Source of the DNA: Phytopythium helicoides | Lineage: Eukaryota; Oomycota; Peronosporomycetes; Pythiales; Pythiaceae | NCBI GenBank assembly: GCA_024867545.1 | Contig: JANFNE010000012.1 | Coordinates: 310,001 to 374,000 of the forward strand | DNA length: 64,000 nucleotides | Direction: 5' to 3' | Shown here: piece by piece, positions 31,201 to 42,400 of the stretch | Layout: each line of letters opens with the position of its first letter | Position numbering within the stretch: position 1 is the first letter of the stretch | The notes under the pieces: model-generated | The model's database searches: none | What the model was told of the DNA's origin: nothing | The model's input: the letters and a program-made list of their open reading frames with translations, nothing else | Position numbers and translations under genes: made by a program

Positions 31201-33205
31201 AACCAGAAACGATCTGTGTCAATCTGTTATCGAGGATCTCGAGCAAGTCTTCAATTGTGTCCAAAACTCAACATCACCAATGCATACGGTTGAGCTCATG
31301 TGCAATGTCCTCCAGGATTTGATTATCTTAGTTCAGAATTCCAGACAAACTGCGCTAGTGGTTCAGTTGTCGTCGACGAAAGCCACGGGAAACAATCTGC
31401 ATTTTTTGCGTCGACGTATTGTCACGCTCAAGAAGCAGCTTGGCATTCACCAGAGCCGGAACCACGATGCTGAGAGCACCACTCAAAGTGTAACTTCATA
31501 TGCTTCTCGTGAAACGCAAATGTTCGTATCGGAGGTCTCGAAAACGTGGCTCATTCTGGATGAGCTTGAGGCGACCGAGGAGCGTACTGCCTTTCTGTCG
31601 TATCTGTACTCGGAGATCAACGAACGAAGAGCGAATTATTCTGATGGCCAGATCGAGATCATGCAGCAGGCATACGACGATATCAAGGGTAAAGTGGATG
31701 CAAATGAAGATATTGTGACCATTTTGCCGGTGTGGTTCATTCCTTGGTATGAGTTGAGCTATGCAAGTGGTATCCAAATCGAAATCGGATCTGGTGGTTT
31801 TGGGAGTGTGTATCTGGCAAAGTGGCTGGACTCGGACGTGGTAATCAAACGTCTTGAGTCACACAATCCTGACGATGACAAGGGTACTCGTGGGTGGTCG
31901 CTGAATGCTTCTTCCACAATCTCTGTAAACGCACAAAGGAGTCGAAAAGACAAACTGAAAACGTTCCAAACTGAGGATCGCAGCATGTTTGAGTGTGAGG
32001 TCAACATCTGGTTCCACCTCAGTCACCCACACGTCGTCCGCCTATTTGGTGCTTGTCATGTCGGACGCCAACCGTTCTTCGTGTGTGAGTACGCATCGAA
32101 CGGGTCACTGGATAAATACCTCTTGAAACATCCCGAAGAAATCTGGAGGAAGCTTCATGAAGCCGCGCTCGGTCTGCTGTATTTGCATGAGCGAGGCATC
32201 GTTCACTGTGACCTGAAGTGCAATAATATCGTGGTGGGTAGCGACAAGAAGGCGAAAGTGACGGACTTTGGTTTGAGTTTGGCTGCTTCCGTTGGTGCTG
32301 ATGACGGGACTGAAACGAGCGGGAAGAACATCACCGGTGCGTGGCACTGGTTGGCACCGGAGCTGATGCTTGGACTATCGCAAACTCCTACTCGCGAGTC
32401 GGACGTGTTTTCATTTGGAATGTGCGTCATTGAGGCTCTTCGAGTGGTTGGGGTTGCACAGGTTGAACCCAAAGAGGATGAAAACACAGCGCTTCGCGTT
32501 CCATGGAGTGGCGTTGAAAGCAGAGAAGTCGTGAAAGTACTCATGAAACGCGACAAATTACCTGATCGTCCGCTTGGATGCACAGACGTTCAGTGGGAGC
32601 TTGTCGAGAGAATGTGCAAGTTCGATCCCAGCGAGCGCATCCAGATGTGCACTGTAGTCGACGAATTAGCTGTGTTGGCTGGGACCCAGCAGCACAAACA
32701 ACATCCATTCAAGAGACCAGAAAGTATTTTGTCACAACTCGATGTGTTGAATCTGGTGTCCTCGACCAAGAATCTCGTAGCGCATGAGCTTGCCGTTTTG
32801 CCAGATGGGAGTCCTCGTAGCAAGATTTATCAAGTACACGAACTGCTGTGGACCCGAATCGAGGATATTCAGACACGATTCGATGCCGACGGGAACATTG
32901 ATGCAACGTGCCGTCTAGGGTTGCTTTCAGCTGACGCCGAGTCTAGAACCAAGGTCATATCTTTACACTCGGACTCACTTGTGGACTTCACTCAGTTGTC
33001 CCTTCAATCCTACGATCTCCATCGTCGACTGGATAAGCTGATGGCTGCAGTGTTTGTGAGGTTCGATGACGGTGATGACATGGTAACGAGGAGAATCCAC
33101 GACTGGAGGCGACGGTGCTACGAGATCTTGGGGGTCGACTCGTCCGTGACTTCACAGTTGTTAAGTATTGAGGAACAAGACACCGCAGGCGCCGACAGAG
33201 CATGA
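28211..33205 (+). CDS. Ankyrin-pseudokinase-kinase protein A, TKL family, intact
   Basis: The only member of the array with one uninterrupted frame, 1664 residues from the ATG at 28211 (MKTQGQAGNSWEELL). Residues about 8-660 are some 20 ankyrin repeats. A first kinase fold (about 685-910) lacks the glycine loop, keeps Lys in VALKLF, has HGDLRGSN (about 803) and NFG in place of DFG (about 822), so it is probably a pseudokinase. A helical linker (about 950-1175) leads to WFIPWYEL. The second domain has IGSGGFGSVY (about 1192), VVIKRL, HCDLKCNN (about 1333), TDFGLS (about 1352) and WLAPEL, all residues for catalysis. A basic insert of some 35 residues follows the Lys strand. The helical tail ends GADRA. 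No signal peptide or membrane segment, so intracellular. Ligand and substrate unknown. Confidence 0.88.
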   Translation: MKTQGQAGNSWEELLTAAGKGDLEVVRHVVSSGVDADSIDEKGNTALMGASSEGHLNVVKFLVASGADVNASNNYREAALMMAAGGGHLHVVKYLVRRGADINAAANFGWTALIRAATRGHLDVVKYVIDRGADVNATTVDGTTALMKAAGGGHLDAVTYLIDSGADVNAADWVEDTALMKAAEGGHLRVVEFLAGCGADVNTINSDGEMAVMWAAEGGHLDVVKSLVGLGADINATDLNGETALMRASSGGHFNVVNFLIEYGADVNTFSDYGSTALMKAVRHIHVVEFLVECGARKNINARDKHGWTALVVAAGNDHLDVVKYLVDNGAEVNATTDSRWTALMRAAEGGHLNVVKYLVEASADVNATDNDGMTSLMRAAERGRLGVVKYLVDCNVDVNTTDKEGKTALMLASGRGHLDVVSYLVDCSGDVNAADSNGESALMRAAERGHLDVLKYLVLRGADVNVTHTIGGMSLMGAAGGGHLDAVKYLIDCGANLHFTDNNGSTALMKAAGGGHLNVVMHLLDFYSGVNVSANNGETALICAALKGHIDVAKHLIDGGANTDAIDKEGKTALMHAAGRGHLDLIKYLIGCGADVNSFDNSGTTALMMAAHGGHSDAVKYLVDCGADMKAIDKDGLMAVAIAAQNGHLDIHQMLTNHLSRHTVPLKDTSTTSFASMPSYSRLRVSPFDLNIAKTTDSDDTAADFIASWLDTQVALKLFISDASNTSFEKEVTVWHQLRHPNIIKLYGACDVGHHLFVCELTNKGSVVDYLKSCSPESRRPWKYLYHAALGLTYLHERGIIHGDLRGSNILIGDDDQAKLANFGLSMASRDRVSKVSESRGFVGSMRWQSPELLRGGKPSQASDVYALGLCVVEVLTGNIPWHDRDEEYIKFAKSAWEPESSGRWHQPAEVSKECEGLLIQLCCDDPVIRNSAHDCTRMFEELAKQEELNTSQNEIIMQSLIERDNRDDHYRYWRERMENLWAEANDVCQVGTTITTRNDLCQSVIEDLEQVFNCVQNSTSPMHTVELMCNVLQDLIILVQNSRQTALVVQLSSTKATGNNLHFLRRRIVTLKKQLGIHQSRNHDAESTTQSVTSYASRETQMFVSEVSKTWLILDELEATEERTAFLSYLYSEINERRANYSDGQIEIMQQAYDDIKGKVDANEDIVTILPVWFIPWYELSYASGIQIEIGSGGFGSVYLAKWLDSDVVIKRLESHNPDDDKGTRGWSLNASSTISVNAQRSRKDKLKTFQTEDRSMFECEVNIWFHLSHPHVVRLFGACHVGRQPFFVCEYASNGSLDKYLLKHPEEIWRKLHEAALGLLYLHERGIVHCDLKCNNIVVGSDKKAKVTDFGLSLAASVGADDGTETSGKNITGAWHWLAPELMLGLSQTPTRESDVFSFGMCVIEALRVVGVAQVEPKEDENTALRVPWSGVESREVVKVLMKRDKLPDRPLGCTDVQWELVERMCKFDPSERIQMCTVVDELAVLAGTQQHKQHPFKRPESILSQLDVLNLVSSTKNLVAHELAVLPDGSPRSKIYQVHELLWTRIEDIQTRFDADGNIDATCRLGLLSADAESRTKVISLHSDSLVDFTQLSLQSYDLHRRLDKLMAAVFVRFDDGDDMVTRRIHDWRRRCYEILGVDSSVTSQLLSIEEQDTAGADRA

Positions 33206-33814
33206 GTTCCAATGGATGGTACATGGGCGAAGCACCGGTGAGCAATCAGCCAACCGTGATGCTTTCAGAGGCTCTATGCGGGTTGTCGGCACTCTTGCAC
33301 ATCCACGCGCGACGGCTTGGTGAGCGTAGGCGATACTGCGAGAGGCCCGTTCAGACAGAATCGACAAGTAGCTGCATGTCGTCGTCTAGCGGATCTGGTT
33401 AGCAGATGAGTGGTGGGAGCGAAATCGGAGTTCTGGGGTGTGATGGCGGTACGCTGCACAATATCCAACGCTGACATTGGCGGTCATTTAAGCTTGGTAC
33501 GATGAGTTGGAGCTCGTCAACAGCTTCAACTGCAGCAGTTGAAATGCGAACCTCGAAGTGATCACGTCATTCCTTCGTGGCACGTGGCTTATAGAAAAGT
33601 GTTATTTACGGGACCGTAGCACCACAAAGTCCGTAAATAGTACTTCGGCGCATCATGGGGCGGTGAAGTCGGAGGGAACGAGCGGAAGTATCGTGGCCTG
33701 CGGATCTCCGTTGTCGCTGGTTGATGGAGTGCGTGGCCGCTCAGAGCAGATCTGTAAATCGAGTGGAAGGCGAAGACTCAGATTCGTCTTGAATTGTGTA
33801 CTGCAGAGGTTGAG
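33206..33814 (+). repeat. Intergenic spacer, copy 1 of a duplicated segment
   Basis: Matches the spacer at 38820-39436 along its length, with scattered substitutions and short indels. The first 200 nt keep an open frame in both copies (MSSNGWYMGEA onward), but replacements at many residues and a different end argue against a gene. The right end, with GAGTGGAAGGCGAAG and TCGTCTTGAATTGTG, is the probable promoter and leader of unit B. Confidence 0.75.
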
Positions 33815-36800
33815 ATGGAGAGACCAGAGGAGCTTGTTGTTGCTGCCGAGAAGGGAGACTTGGAGGCTGTACGAAGGCTTGTGGACGGTGGAGCAGATGT
33901 CAACTCAAGAGATGAAGGCGGGAGAACGGCGCTTGTGGGAGCATCTAGCAATGGTTGCTTGGAGGTCGTGAAGTTTCTCGTTGACTGCGGCGCAGATGTG
34001 AGTGTGACAGCCAAGAAGGGATCGACGGCATTGATGAGTGCTGCTGGGAGTGGCCACTTGGATGTTGTGAAGTATCTGGTGGATCTCGGCGCCGATGTGA
34101 ATGCGACCGCCGACGATGGGTGGACTCCTTTGAAGATGGCAGCTCGATATGGTCATTTGGACGTAGTGAAGTACCTCGTTGAGTGCGGTGCGGGCGTGAA
34201 TGCTGGCGTCGACAGTGACTGGGATGCTGTGCTGGAAGCTGCTGGAGACGAATACGGTGGTATGGCACTTGTAGAAGCTGCTTTTGGTGGTCACTTAGAG
34301 ATTGTGAAGTACCTCATTGATGTTGGCGCGGATGCGAGTGCTACTGATAACGACGGATGGACGGCTTTGATAAGGGCTGCTCATTGTGGTCACTTGGGTG
34401 TTGTGAAGTACCTCATTGATGTTGGCGCGGATGCGAGTGCTACTGATAACAACGGGTGGACGGCTTTTATGTGCGCTGTTTATGGTGGTCACTTGGGTGT
34501 TGTGAAGTACCTCGTTGATGTCGGTGCCGACGTGAATGCTACTGATAACGACGGATGGACGGCTTTGATTAGGGCTGCTCGTCGTGGTCACTTGGACGTC
34601 GTGAAGTACCTCGTCGATGCCGGTGCCGACCTGAATGCGACTGGTAACGACGGGTGGACGGCTTTGATGAATACTGCTCGTTGTGGTCATTTGGGTGTTG
34701 TGAAGTACCTCGTTGATGCCAGTGCAGACGTGAATGCTACTGATAACAACGGGTGGACGGCTTTGATGAGAAGTCTTCAAGACGGTCACCTCGACGCTGC
34801 ACTGTACCTCATTGATGCCGGTGCTGACGTACATGCTACTAATGGCAGCGGGTGGACGGCTTTGACTGTGGCCGCTAAAAACGGCCACTTGGACATTGTA
34901 AAGCGTGTTATTGATGCCGGTGCAGACGTGAATGCCACTCATGACAACGGAGTGACGGCTTTGATGAGAAGTCTGCAAGGCGGTCACCTCGACGCTGCAC
35001 TGTACCTCGTTGATGCCGGTGCAGACGTGAATGCTACTGATAACGACGGATGGACGGCTTTGATGTGCGCTGTTCATGGTGGTTACTTGAACGTTGTGCT
35101 GTATTTGGTTGATGCCGGTGCTGACGTAAATGCTACTGATAACGACGGGTGGACGGCTTTGTTGAGTGCTGCTAAAGGTGGTCACTTGGATGTTGTGCAA
35201 TACCTAGTTGATCTTGGCGCGGACTTGAATGCAACGCTTGAGGGTGGAGCGACAGCTTTGATACAAGCTTCTGAATGTGGTCATCTGGACGTTGTGCTGT
35301 ATTTCGCCGATCTAGGTGCAAACGTGAATGCTATTGACAACCTCGGACAGACAGCTTTGATGATGGCTGCTCTTCGTGGTCACTTGGATGTTGTGAAGTA
35401 CCTCGTTGATGTCGGTGGCAACATAAATGCGACTGCCAAACACGGAATGACGGCTTTAAAGATGGCTAGAATAGGTGGTCACTCGGATGTCATAGACTAC
35501 CTTGTTCATCTCGGTGCTGCATGCTGCTTTATGCACATGACGAAAAGCCGGCATAGATGAGTCTCTGTGGAAGCCATGAGAAAATGCCATTGATTATCGG
35601 CGGCCGACATGGTCACTCGGCATTGTGAAGTACTCGTTGTTGTCGGCGCAGAAGTAAATGATAGCGTCGAATGGACAGCTTCCATGATGGTTTCACATGG
35701 ACGGTGTAAAATTGGACGTTGGCTGAGGTGCTAACATGAAGGCAATATACAAGGATGGTCTCATGGCAGTTGCGATTGCAGCACAAAGCGGACGTCTTGA
35801 TATTCACCAAATGCTCACGAATCACCTGTCAAGGCATACTGTGCCATTGAAAGATACCTCTACAACATCTTTTGCATCGATGCCAAGCTACTCCCGTCTT
35901 CGCGTATCGCCATTTGATCTCAATATTGCAAAAACTACAGACTCCGATGACACTGCCGCGGATTTCATTGCCTCGTGGCTCGATACTCAGGTCGCACTCA
36001 AGTTGTTCATCTCCGATGCTTCCAATACCTCTTTCGAAAAAGAAGTGACAGTGTGGCACCAACTTCGACACCCCAACATCATCAAGTTGTATGGCGCATG
36101 CGATGTCGGTCACCACTTGTTTGTGTGCGAATTGACAAACAAAGGATCTGTCGTGGATTATCTCAAGTCGTGCAGTCCAGAGAGTCGTAGACCGTGGAAG
36201 TATCTGTATCATGCCGCACTGGGATTGACATATTTGCATGAACGTGGTATCATTCATGGCGATTTGCGTGGGAGTAACATTCTGATAGGAGATGACGACC
36301 AAGCAAAGCTAGCGAACTTTGGGCTGAGTATGGCGAGTCGAGATCGTGTGTCCAAAGTATCAGAATCCCGTGGCTTCGTTGGGTCGATGCGATGGCAATC
36401 TCCCGAGTTGTTGAGAGGTGGGAAGCCTTCTCAAGCTTCTGATGTGTATGCACTTGGTTTGTGCGTGGTTGAGATGTTGATAAGTAAGATACCCTGGTAT
36501 AGTGAAGGAGAGGACGATGTCCGATGGATAAAGGAAAAATGGAAGCCAGAGTCGAGTATAGTTGACTGTCTGCGGCCTGCTCACAACGATCTGCAGTGCA
36601 AGCGTTTACTACAGCAACTTTGTTGCCAAGATCCGACTCTCCGACTACCTGCTTATAGTTGTGTTTTGATCCTCGAAGATTTATCAAAACGAGAAGCCGA
36701 CACTATTCAGGCTGTAAAATTTCAATGCGATTACAGAGTCGGCAACAACCAATATTGGAGGGGTGCATTGGTAGATTTGTGGGCAAAGATGCAAGACATA

Positions 36801-38819
36801 CAAAAATGTGGAGTTACTGCAAGTACGCATTACTATTTCTTTGTCAAAGACCTCACGCAAGTCTATGACATCATCCAATCGACACCGCAACCGACACATC
36901 TAATCGAGCAATTGTGTATTCTCTTACAAGACTCAATTAGCCTAATCCAAACTTGCCGTCAAGCTGCGTTCATCATTCAGTTATCGTCAACGAGAGCAAT
37001 GGAGCGAAAATTACGTGCTATCTGTCGACGAATTGTCGCGCTCAAGAAGCAGCTCGGGATTCACCAGAAGCAGGATCACAATACTGAGAGCACGAGCGAG
37101 AGGCAAGGTTTTGATGCAACTCGTGAAATTCAGATGTTCATTTCGGAGATCTCGAAAAAGTGGCTCATTCTGGATGAGCTTGAGACGACCGAGGAGCGTA
37201 CTGCCTTTCTGTCGTATCTGTACTCGGAGATCAACGAACGAAGAGCGAATTATTCTGATGGTCAGATCGAGACCATGCAGCAGGCATACGACGATATCAA
37301 GGGTAAAGTGGATGCAAATGAAGATATTGTGACCATTTTGCCGGTGTGGTTCATTCCTTGGTATGAGTTGAGCTATGCAAGTGGTATCCAAATCGAAATC
37401 GGATCTGGTGGTTTTGGGAGTGTGTATCTGGCAAAGTGGCTGGACTCGGACGTGGTAATCAAACGTCTTGAGTCACACAATCCTGACGATGACAAGGGTA
37501 CTCGTGGGTGGTCGCTGAATGCTTCTTCCACAATCTCTGTAAACGCACAAAGGAGTCGAAAAGACAAACTGAAAACGTTCCAAACTGAGGATCGCAGCAT
37601 GTTTGAGTGTGAGGTCAACATCTGGTTCCACCTCAGTCACCCACACGTCGTCCGCCTATTTGGTGCTTGTCATGTCGGACGCCAACCGTTCTTCGTGTGT
37701 GAGTACGCATCGAACGGGTCACTGGATAAATACCTCTTGAAACATCCCGAAGAAATCTGGAGGAAGCTTCATGAAGCCGCGCTCGGTCTGCTGTATTTGC
37801 ATGAGCGAGGCATCGTTCACTGTGACCTGAAGTGCAACAATATCGTGGTGGGTAGCGACAAGAAGGCGAAAGTGACGGACTTTGGTTTGAGTTTGGCTGC
37901 TTCCGTTGGTGCTGATGACGGGACTGAAACGAGCGGGAAGAACATCACCGGTGCGTGGCACTGGTTGGCACCGGAGCTGATGCTTGGACTATCGCAAACT
38001 CCTACTCGCGAGTCGGACGTGTTTTCATTTGGAATGTGCGTCATTGAGGCTCTTCGAGTGGTTGGGGTTGCACAGGTTGAACCCAAAGAGGATGAAAACA
38101 CAGCGCTTCGCGTTCCATGGAGTGGCGTTGAAAGCAGAGAAGTCGTGAAAGTACTCATGAAACGCGACAAATTACCTGATCGTCCGCTTGGATGCACAGA
38201 CGTTCAGTGGGAGCTTGTCGAGAGAATGTGCAAGTTCGATCCCAGCGAGCGCATCCAGATGTGCACTGTAGTCGACGAATTAGCTGTGTTGGCTGGGACC
38301 CAGCAGCACAAACAACATCCATTCAAGAGACCAGAAAGCATTTCATCACAACTCGATGTGTTGAGTATGGTGTCCTCGACCAAGAATCTCGTAGCGCATG
38401 AGCTAGCCGTTTTGCCAGATGGGAGTCCTCGTAGCAAGATTTATCAAGTACACGAACTGCTGTGCACTCGAATCGAGGATATTCAGACACGATTCGATGC
38501 CGACGGGAACATTGATGCAACGTGCCGTCTAGGGTTGCTTTCAGCTGACGCCGAGTCTAGAACCAAGGTCATATCTTTACACTCGGACTCACTTGTGGAC
38601 TTCACTCAGTTGTCCCTTCAAGCCTACGATCTCCATCGTCGACTGGATAAACTGATGGCTGCAATGTTTGTGAGGTTCGATGACGGTGATGATGTGGTAA
38701 CGAAGAGAGTCCACGACTGGAGGCGACGGTGCTACGAGATCTTGGGGGTCGACTCGTCCGTGGCTTCACAGTTGTTAGGTATTGAGGAACAAGACACCGC
38801 AGGCGCCGACGGAACATGA
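33815..38819 (+). CDS. Ankyrin-pseudokinase-kinase protein B, interrupted or spliced at 35.5 kb
   Basis: From the ATG at 33815 (MERPEELVVAAEKGD) about 17 ankyrin repeats run to a stop at 35560; from 35736 a second frame encodes the last repeat, the pseudokinase (HGDLRGSN, NFG), the linker, the active kinase and the tail to the TGA at 38819. The two parts join in frame if 35514-35727 is removed as a GT-AG intron, giving HLGANMKAIYKDG, which aligns with CGADMKAIDKDG of A. That would be 1596 residues. The candidate intron is 214 nt, much longer than other introns in the window, and its sequence is decayed ankyrin code, so a broken gene is the alternative. The linker is of a different type from A (LSSTRAMERKLRAICRR against LSSTKATGNNLHFLRRR). 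Kinase domain 2 is nearly identical to A. Confidence 0.7.
35514..35727 (+). other. Decayed ankyrin sequence, possible intron, in unit B
   Basis: Begins GTGCTG and ends GGCTGAG. It contains recognisable but frame-broken ankyrin code, for example GAEVNDSVEWTASMM. A homologous segment of the same 214-nt length lies at 47829-48042 in D, while A and C lack it. Confidence 0.55.
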
Positions 38820-39436
38820 GTTCCAATGGATGGTACATGGGTGAAGCACTGGTGAGCAATCAGCCAACCGTGACGCTTTTAGAGGCACTATACGGGTTGT
38901 CAGCACTCTTGCACATCCACGCGCGACGGCTTGGTGAGCGTAGGCGATTCTGCGAGAGGCCCGATCAGACAGAATCGACAAGTAGCTGCATGTCGTCGCC
39001 TAGCGGATCTGGAAAGCAAGATGAGTGGTTCTGGGGTGTGACGGCGGTAAGGTGCGCAATATCTGACGCTGACATTGGCGGTCCTTTAAGCTTGGTACGA
39101 TGAGTAGGAGCTCGTCAACTGCTTCAACTGCAGTCGTTGAAATGCAAAGTGCGTGGCCCTCGAAGTGACCACGTCATTCCTTCGTGGCATGTGGCATATA
39201 GACAAGTGTTATTTACGGGACCGTAACTTCACAAAGTCCATAAATAGTACTTTTGCGCATTATGGCGCGGTGAAGTCGGTTCCTGCAGTGCGGGAGGGAA
39301 CGAGCGGAAGTATCGCGGCCTGCGGATCTCCGTTGTCGCTGGTTGATGAAGTGCGTGGACGCTCAGAGCAGATCTGTAAATTGAGTGGAAGGCGAAGGCT
39401 CGTTTTCGTCTTGAATTGTGGAGTGCAGAGGTTGAG
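38820..39436 (+). repeat. Intergenic spacer, copy 2 of a duplicated segment
   Basis: Counterpart of 33206-33814, with extra short insertions (such as GTTCCTGCAGTGCGG near 39280). Carries the promoter and leader of unit C. No gene is supported. Confidence 0.75.
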
Positions 39437-42400
39437 ATGGAGAGACTAGAGGAGCTTGTTGTTGCTGCGAAGAAGGGAGACTTGGAGGCTGTTCGAAGGC
39501 TTGTGGACGGTGGAGCAGATGTCAACTCAAGAGATGAAGACGGGAGAACTGCGCTTGTGGGAGCATCTAGCAATGGTTGCTTGGAGACCGTGAAGTTTCT
39601 CGTTGACTGCTGCGCAGATGTGAGTGTGACAGCCAAGAATGGGTGGACGGCATTGATGAGGGCTGCTGGGAGTGGCCACTTGGAAGTTGTGAAGTATCTG
39701 GTGGATCTCGGCGCCGATGTGAATGCGACCGCCGACGATGGGTGGACTCCTTTGAAGATGGCAGCTCGATATGGTCATTTGGACGTAGTGAAACACCTCG
39801 TTGAGTGCAATGCGGATGTGAATGCTGGCGTCGACAGTAACTGGGATGCTGTGATGGAAGCTGCTGGAGACGAATACGGTGGTATGGCGCTGTCAGAAGG
39901 TGTTTTTGGTGGTCATTTGGACATTGTTATGTATTTGGTTGATCACGGGGCGGATTTGAATGCAACTGCTGCCTATGGGGTGACAGCTTTGATGAGGGCT
40001 GCTCAAGGTGGTCACTCGGATATTGTCAAGTTTTTGGTTGATCTCAACGTGGATGTGAATGCTAATAGTGATAACAAATGGTCGGCTTTGATGATGGCTG
40101 CTGGGCGTGGCCATTTGGACATTGTCAAGTATCTCATTGAGTTTGGTGCGGATGTAGATGCTACAGACAACAATGGATCGACCGCTTTGATTTGGGCTGC
40201 AGAAGGCTGCCACTCGGAAGTTGTGAAGTACCTCGTTGATTCCGGTGCAGACGCCAATGCTTCTGATGGATACGGCCGGACAGCTTTAATGTTTGCTGCT
40301 CATCGTGGTGATTTGGACATAACCAACGCCCTCGTTAACGTCGGCGTGGACGTCAATGCAACCGATGAAGCGGGATGGACGGCTTTGATGAGAGCTGCGG
40401 AACGTGGCCATTTGAACATTGTCGAGTACCTTGTCACTGTCTGCGCCGACGTCCATGCATCTGACAACGACCAGTGGACCGCTTTAAGTAGAGCTGCTAA
40501 AGGTGGGCACTTGGGAGTTGTGAAGTACCTCGTTGGTGTCGGTGCAGACGTCAATGCTAATGATGGATATGGCCGACCAGCTTTAATGATTGCTGCTTAT
40601 CGTGGTGACTCGGACATAGCTAACACCCTCGTTGAGTTCGGTGCCGACGTCAATGCTACAGATAATAACAGATCGACGGCTTTGATGAGAGCTGCGGAAC
40701 GTGGTTATTTGGACATTGTCGACTACCTAATTGTTGGCGGTTCGAATGTGAATGCATCAGACAATGACGGATGGACGGCGTTAAGTAAAGCTGCTAAAGG
40801 TGGTCACTTGGAGATTGTGAAGTACCTCATTGATTCCGGTGCAGATGTCAAATCTACTGATAACGTTGGATGGTCCGCTTTGACGAGAGCTGTGGAACGT
40901 GGTCACTTGGACGCTGTAAAGTACCTCATAGATGTCGGTGGCGATGTCAGTGGTACTGATAATATCGGGTGGACGTCGCTTATGAGGGCTGCTGAGCGTG
41001 GCCATTTGGACATTGTGAAGTACTTCATTAGCTGCGGGGCTAACGCGAGGGCGACAAACAAGGATGGGATGACAGCAGCTGGAATTGCAGCACAGAACGG
41101 ACATCTTGATATCCACCGGATGCTCACGAACCACTTGTCAAGATCACCAATGGCATCGATAGTTACTTCTTCATCACCACCTAGTAAGGTTTCGTCAAAC
41201 CACCCCCAGCTTCTCATATCCCCGTTTGATTTGAGTATTTTAGAAGCTACACAATATACTAACTCAGCCGCTGACTTCATTGCCACGTGGCTCGATGCTC
41301 AGGTCGCACTCAAGCTGTTCGTCCTTGATACTACCAGTACTACTTTTGAGCATGAAGTAGCTGTGTGGCACCAACTTCGACACCCAAACATCATCAAGTT
41401 GTATGGCGCATGCGATGTCGGTCACCACTTGTTCGTGTGCGAATTGGCAAACAAAGGATCTGTCGTGGATTATCTCAAGTCGTGCAGTCCAGAGAGTCGT
41501 AGACCGTGGAAGTATCTGTATCATGCCGCACTGGGATTGACATATTTGCATGAACGTGGTATCATTCATGGCGATTTGCGTGGGAGTAACATTCTGATAG
41601 GAGATGACGACCAAGCAAAGCTAGCGAACTTTGGGCTGAGTATGGCGAGTCGAGATCGTGTGTCCAAAGTATCAGAATCTCGTGGCTTCGTTGGGTCGAT
41701 GCGATGGCAATCTCCCGAGTTGTTGAGAGGTGGGAAGCCTTCTCAAGCTTCTGATGTGTATGCGCTTGGTTTGTGCGTGGCTGAAGTATTGACAGGGATG
41801 AGTCCATGGCATGGAAAAAACGACGAAAGGACTCGTTTATACAAAGAACTATGGGATCCGGAATCAAGCGATGATCATAAAGGCTCGCATGTTTTGGAAC
41901 CTTTTGATTCCTCGGAAATATTTCGACAGATGATGAAGCGACTTTGCTGCCAAGATCCGACTCTCCGACTACCTGCTTATAGTTGTGTTGTGATCCTCGA
42001 AGATTTATCAAAACGAGAAGCCGACACCAATCAGGCTGTAAAATTTCAATGCGATCACAGAGTCGGCAACAACCAATATTGGAGGAGTGCATTGGTAGAT
42101 TTGTGGGCAAAGATGCAAGACATGCAAAAATGTGGAGCTACTGCAAGTACGCATTACTATTTCTTTGTCAAAGACCTCACGCAAGTCTATGACATCATCC
42201 AATCGACACCGCAACCGACACATCTAATCGAGCAAACGTGTATTCTCTTACAAGACTCAATTAGCCTAATCCAAACTTGCCGTCAAGCTGCATTCATTAT
42301 TCAGTTATCGTCGATGAGAGCAATGGAACGAAAATTACGTGCTATATGTCGACGAATTGTCGCGCTCAAGAAGCAGCTCAGGATTCACCAGAAGCGGGAT

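Noticed and set aside
33202..33402. Small open frame overlapping the stop codon of A, also present after B
   Set aside because: The two copies differ at many residues and at the end, as expected for a duplicated non-coding spacer.
34295..35200. Long antisense open frame of 301 codons in the ankyrin array of B (similar ones at 28361-29128 and 46493-47302)
   Set aside because: It follows from the repeated codon pattern of the sense ankyrin repeats; it repeats with the same 33-residue period and has no independent features.
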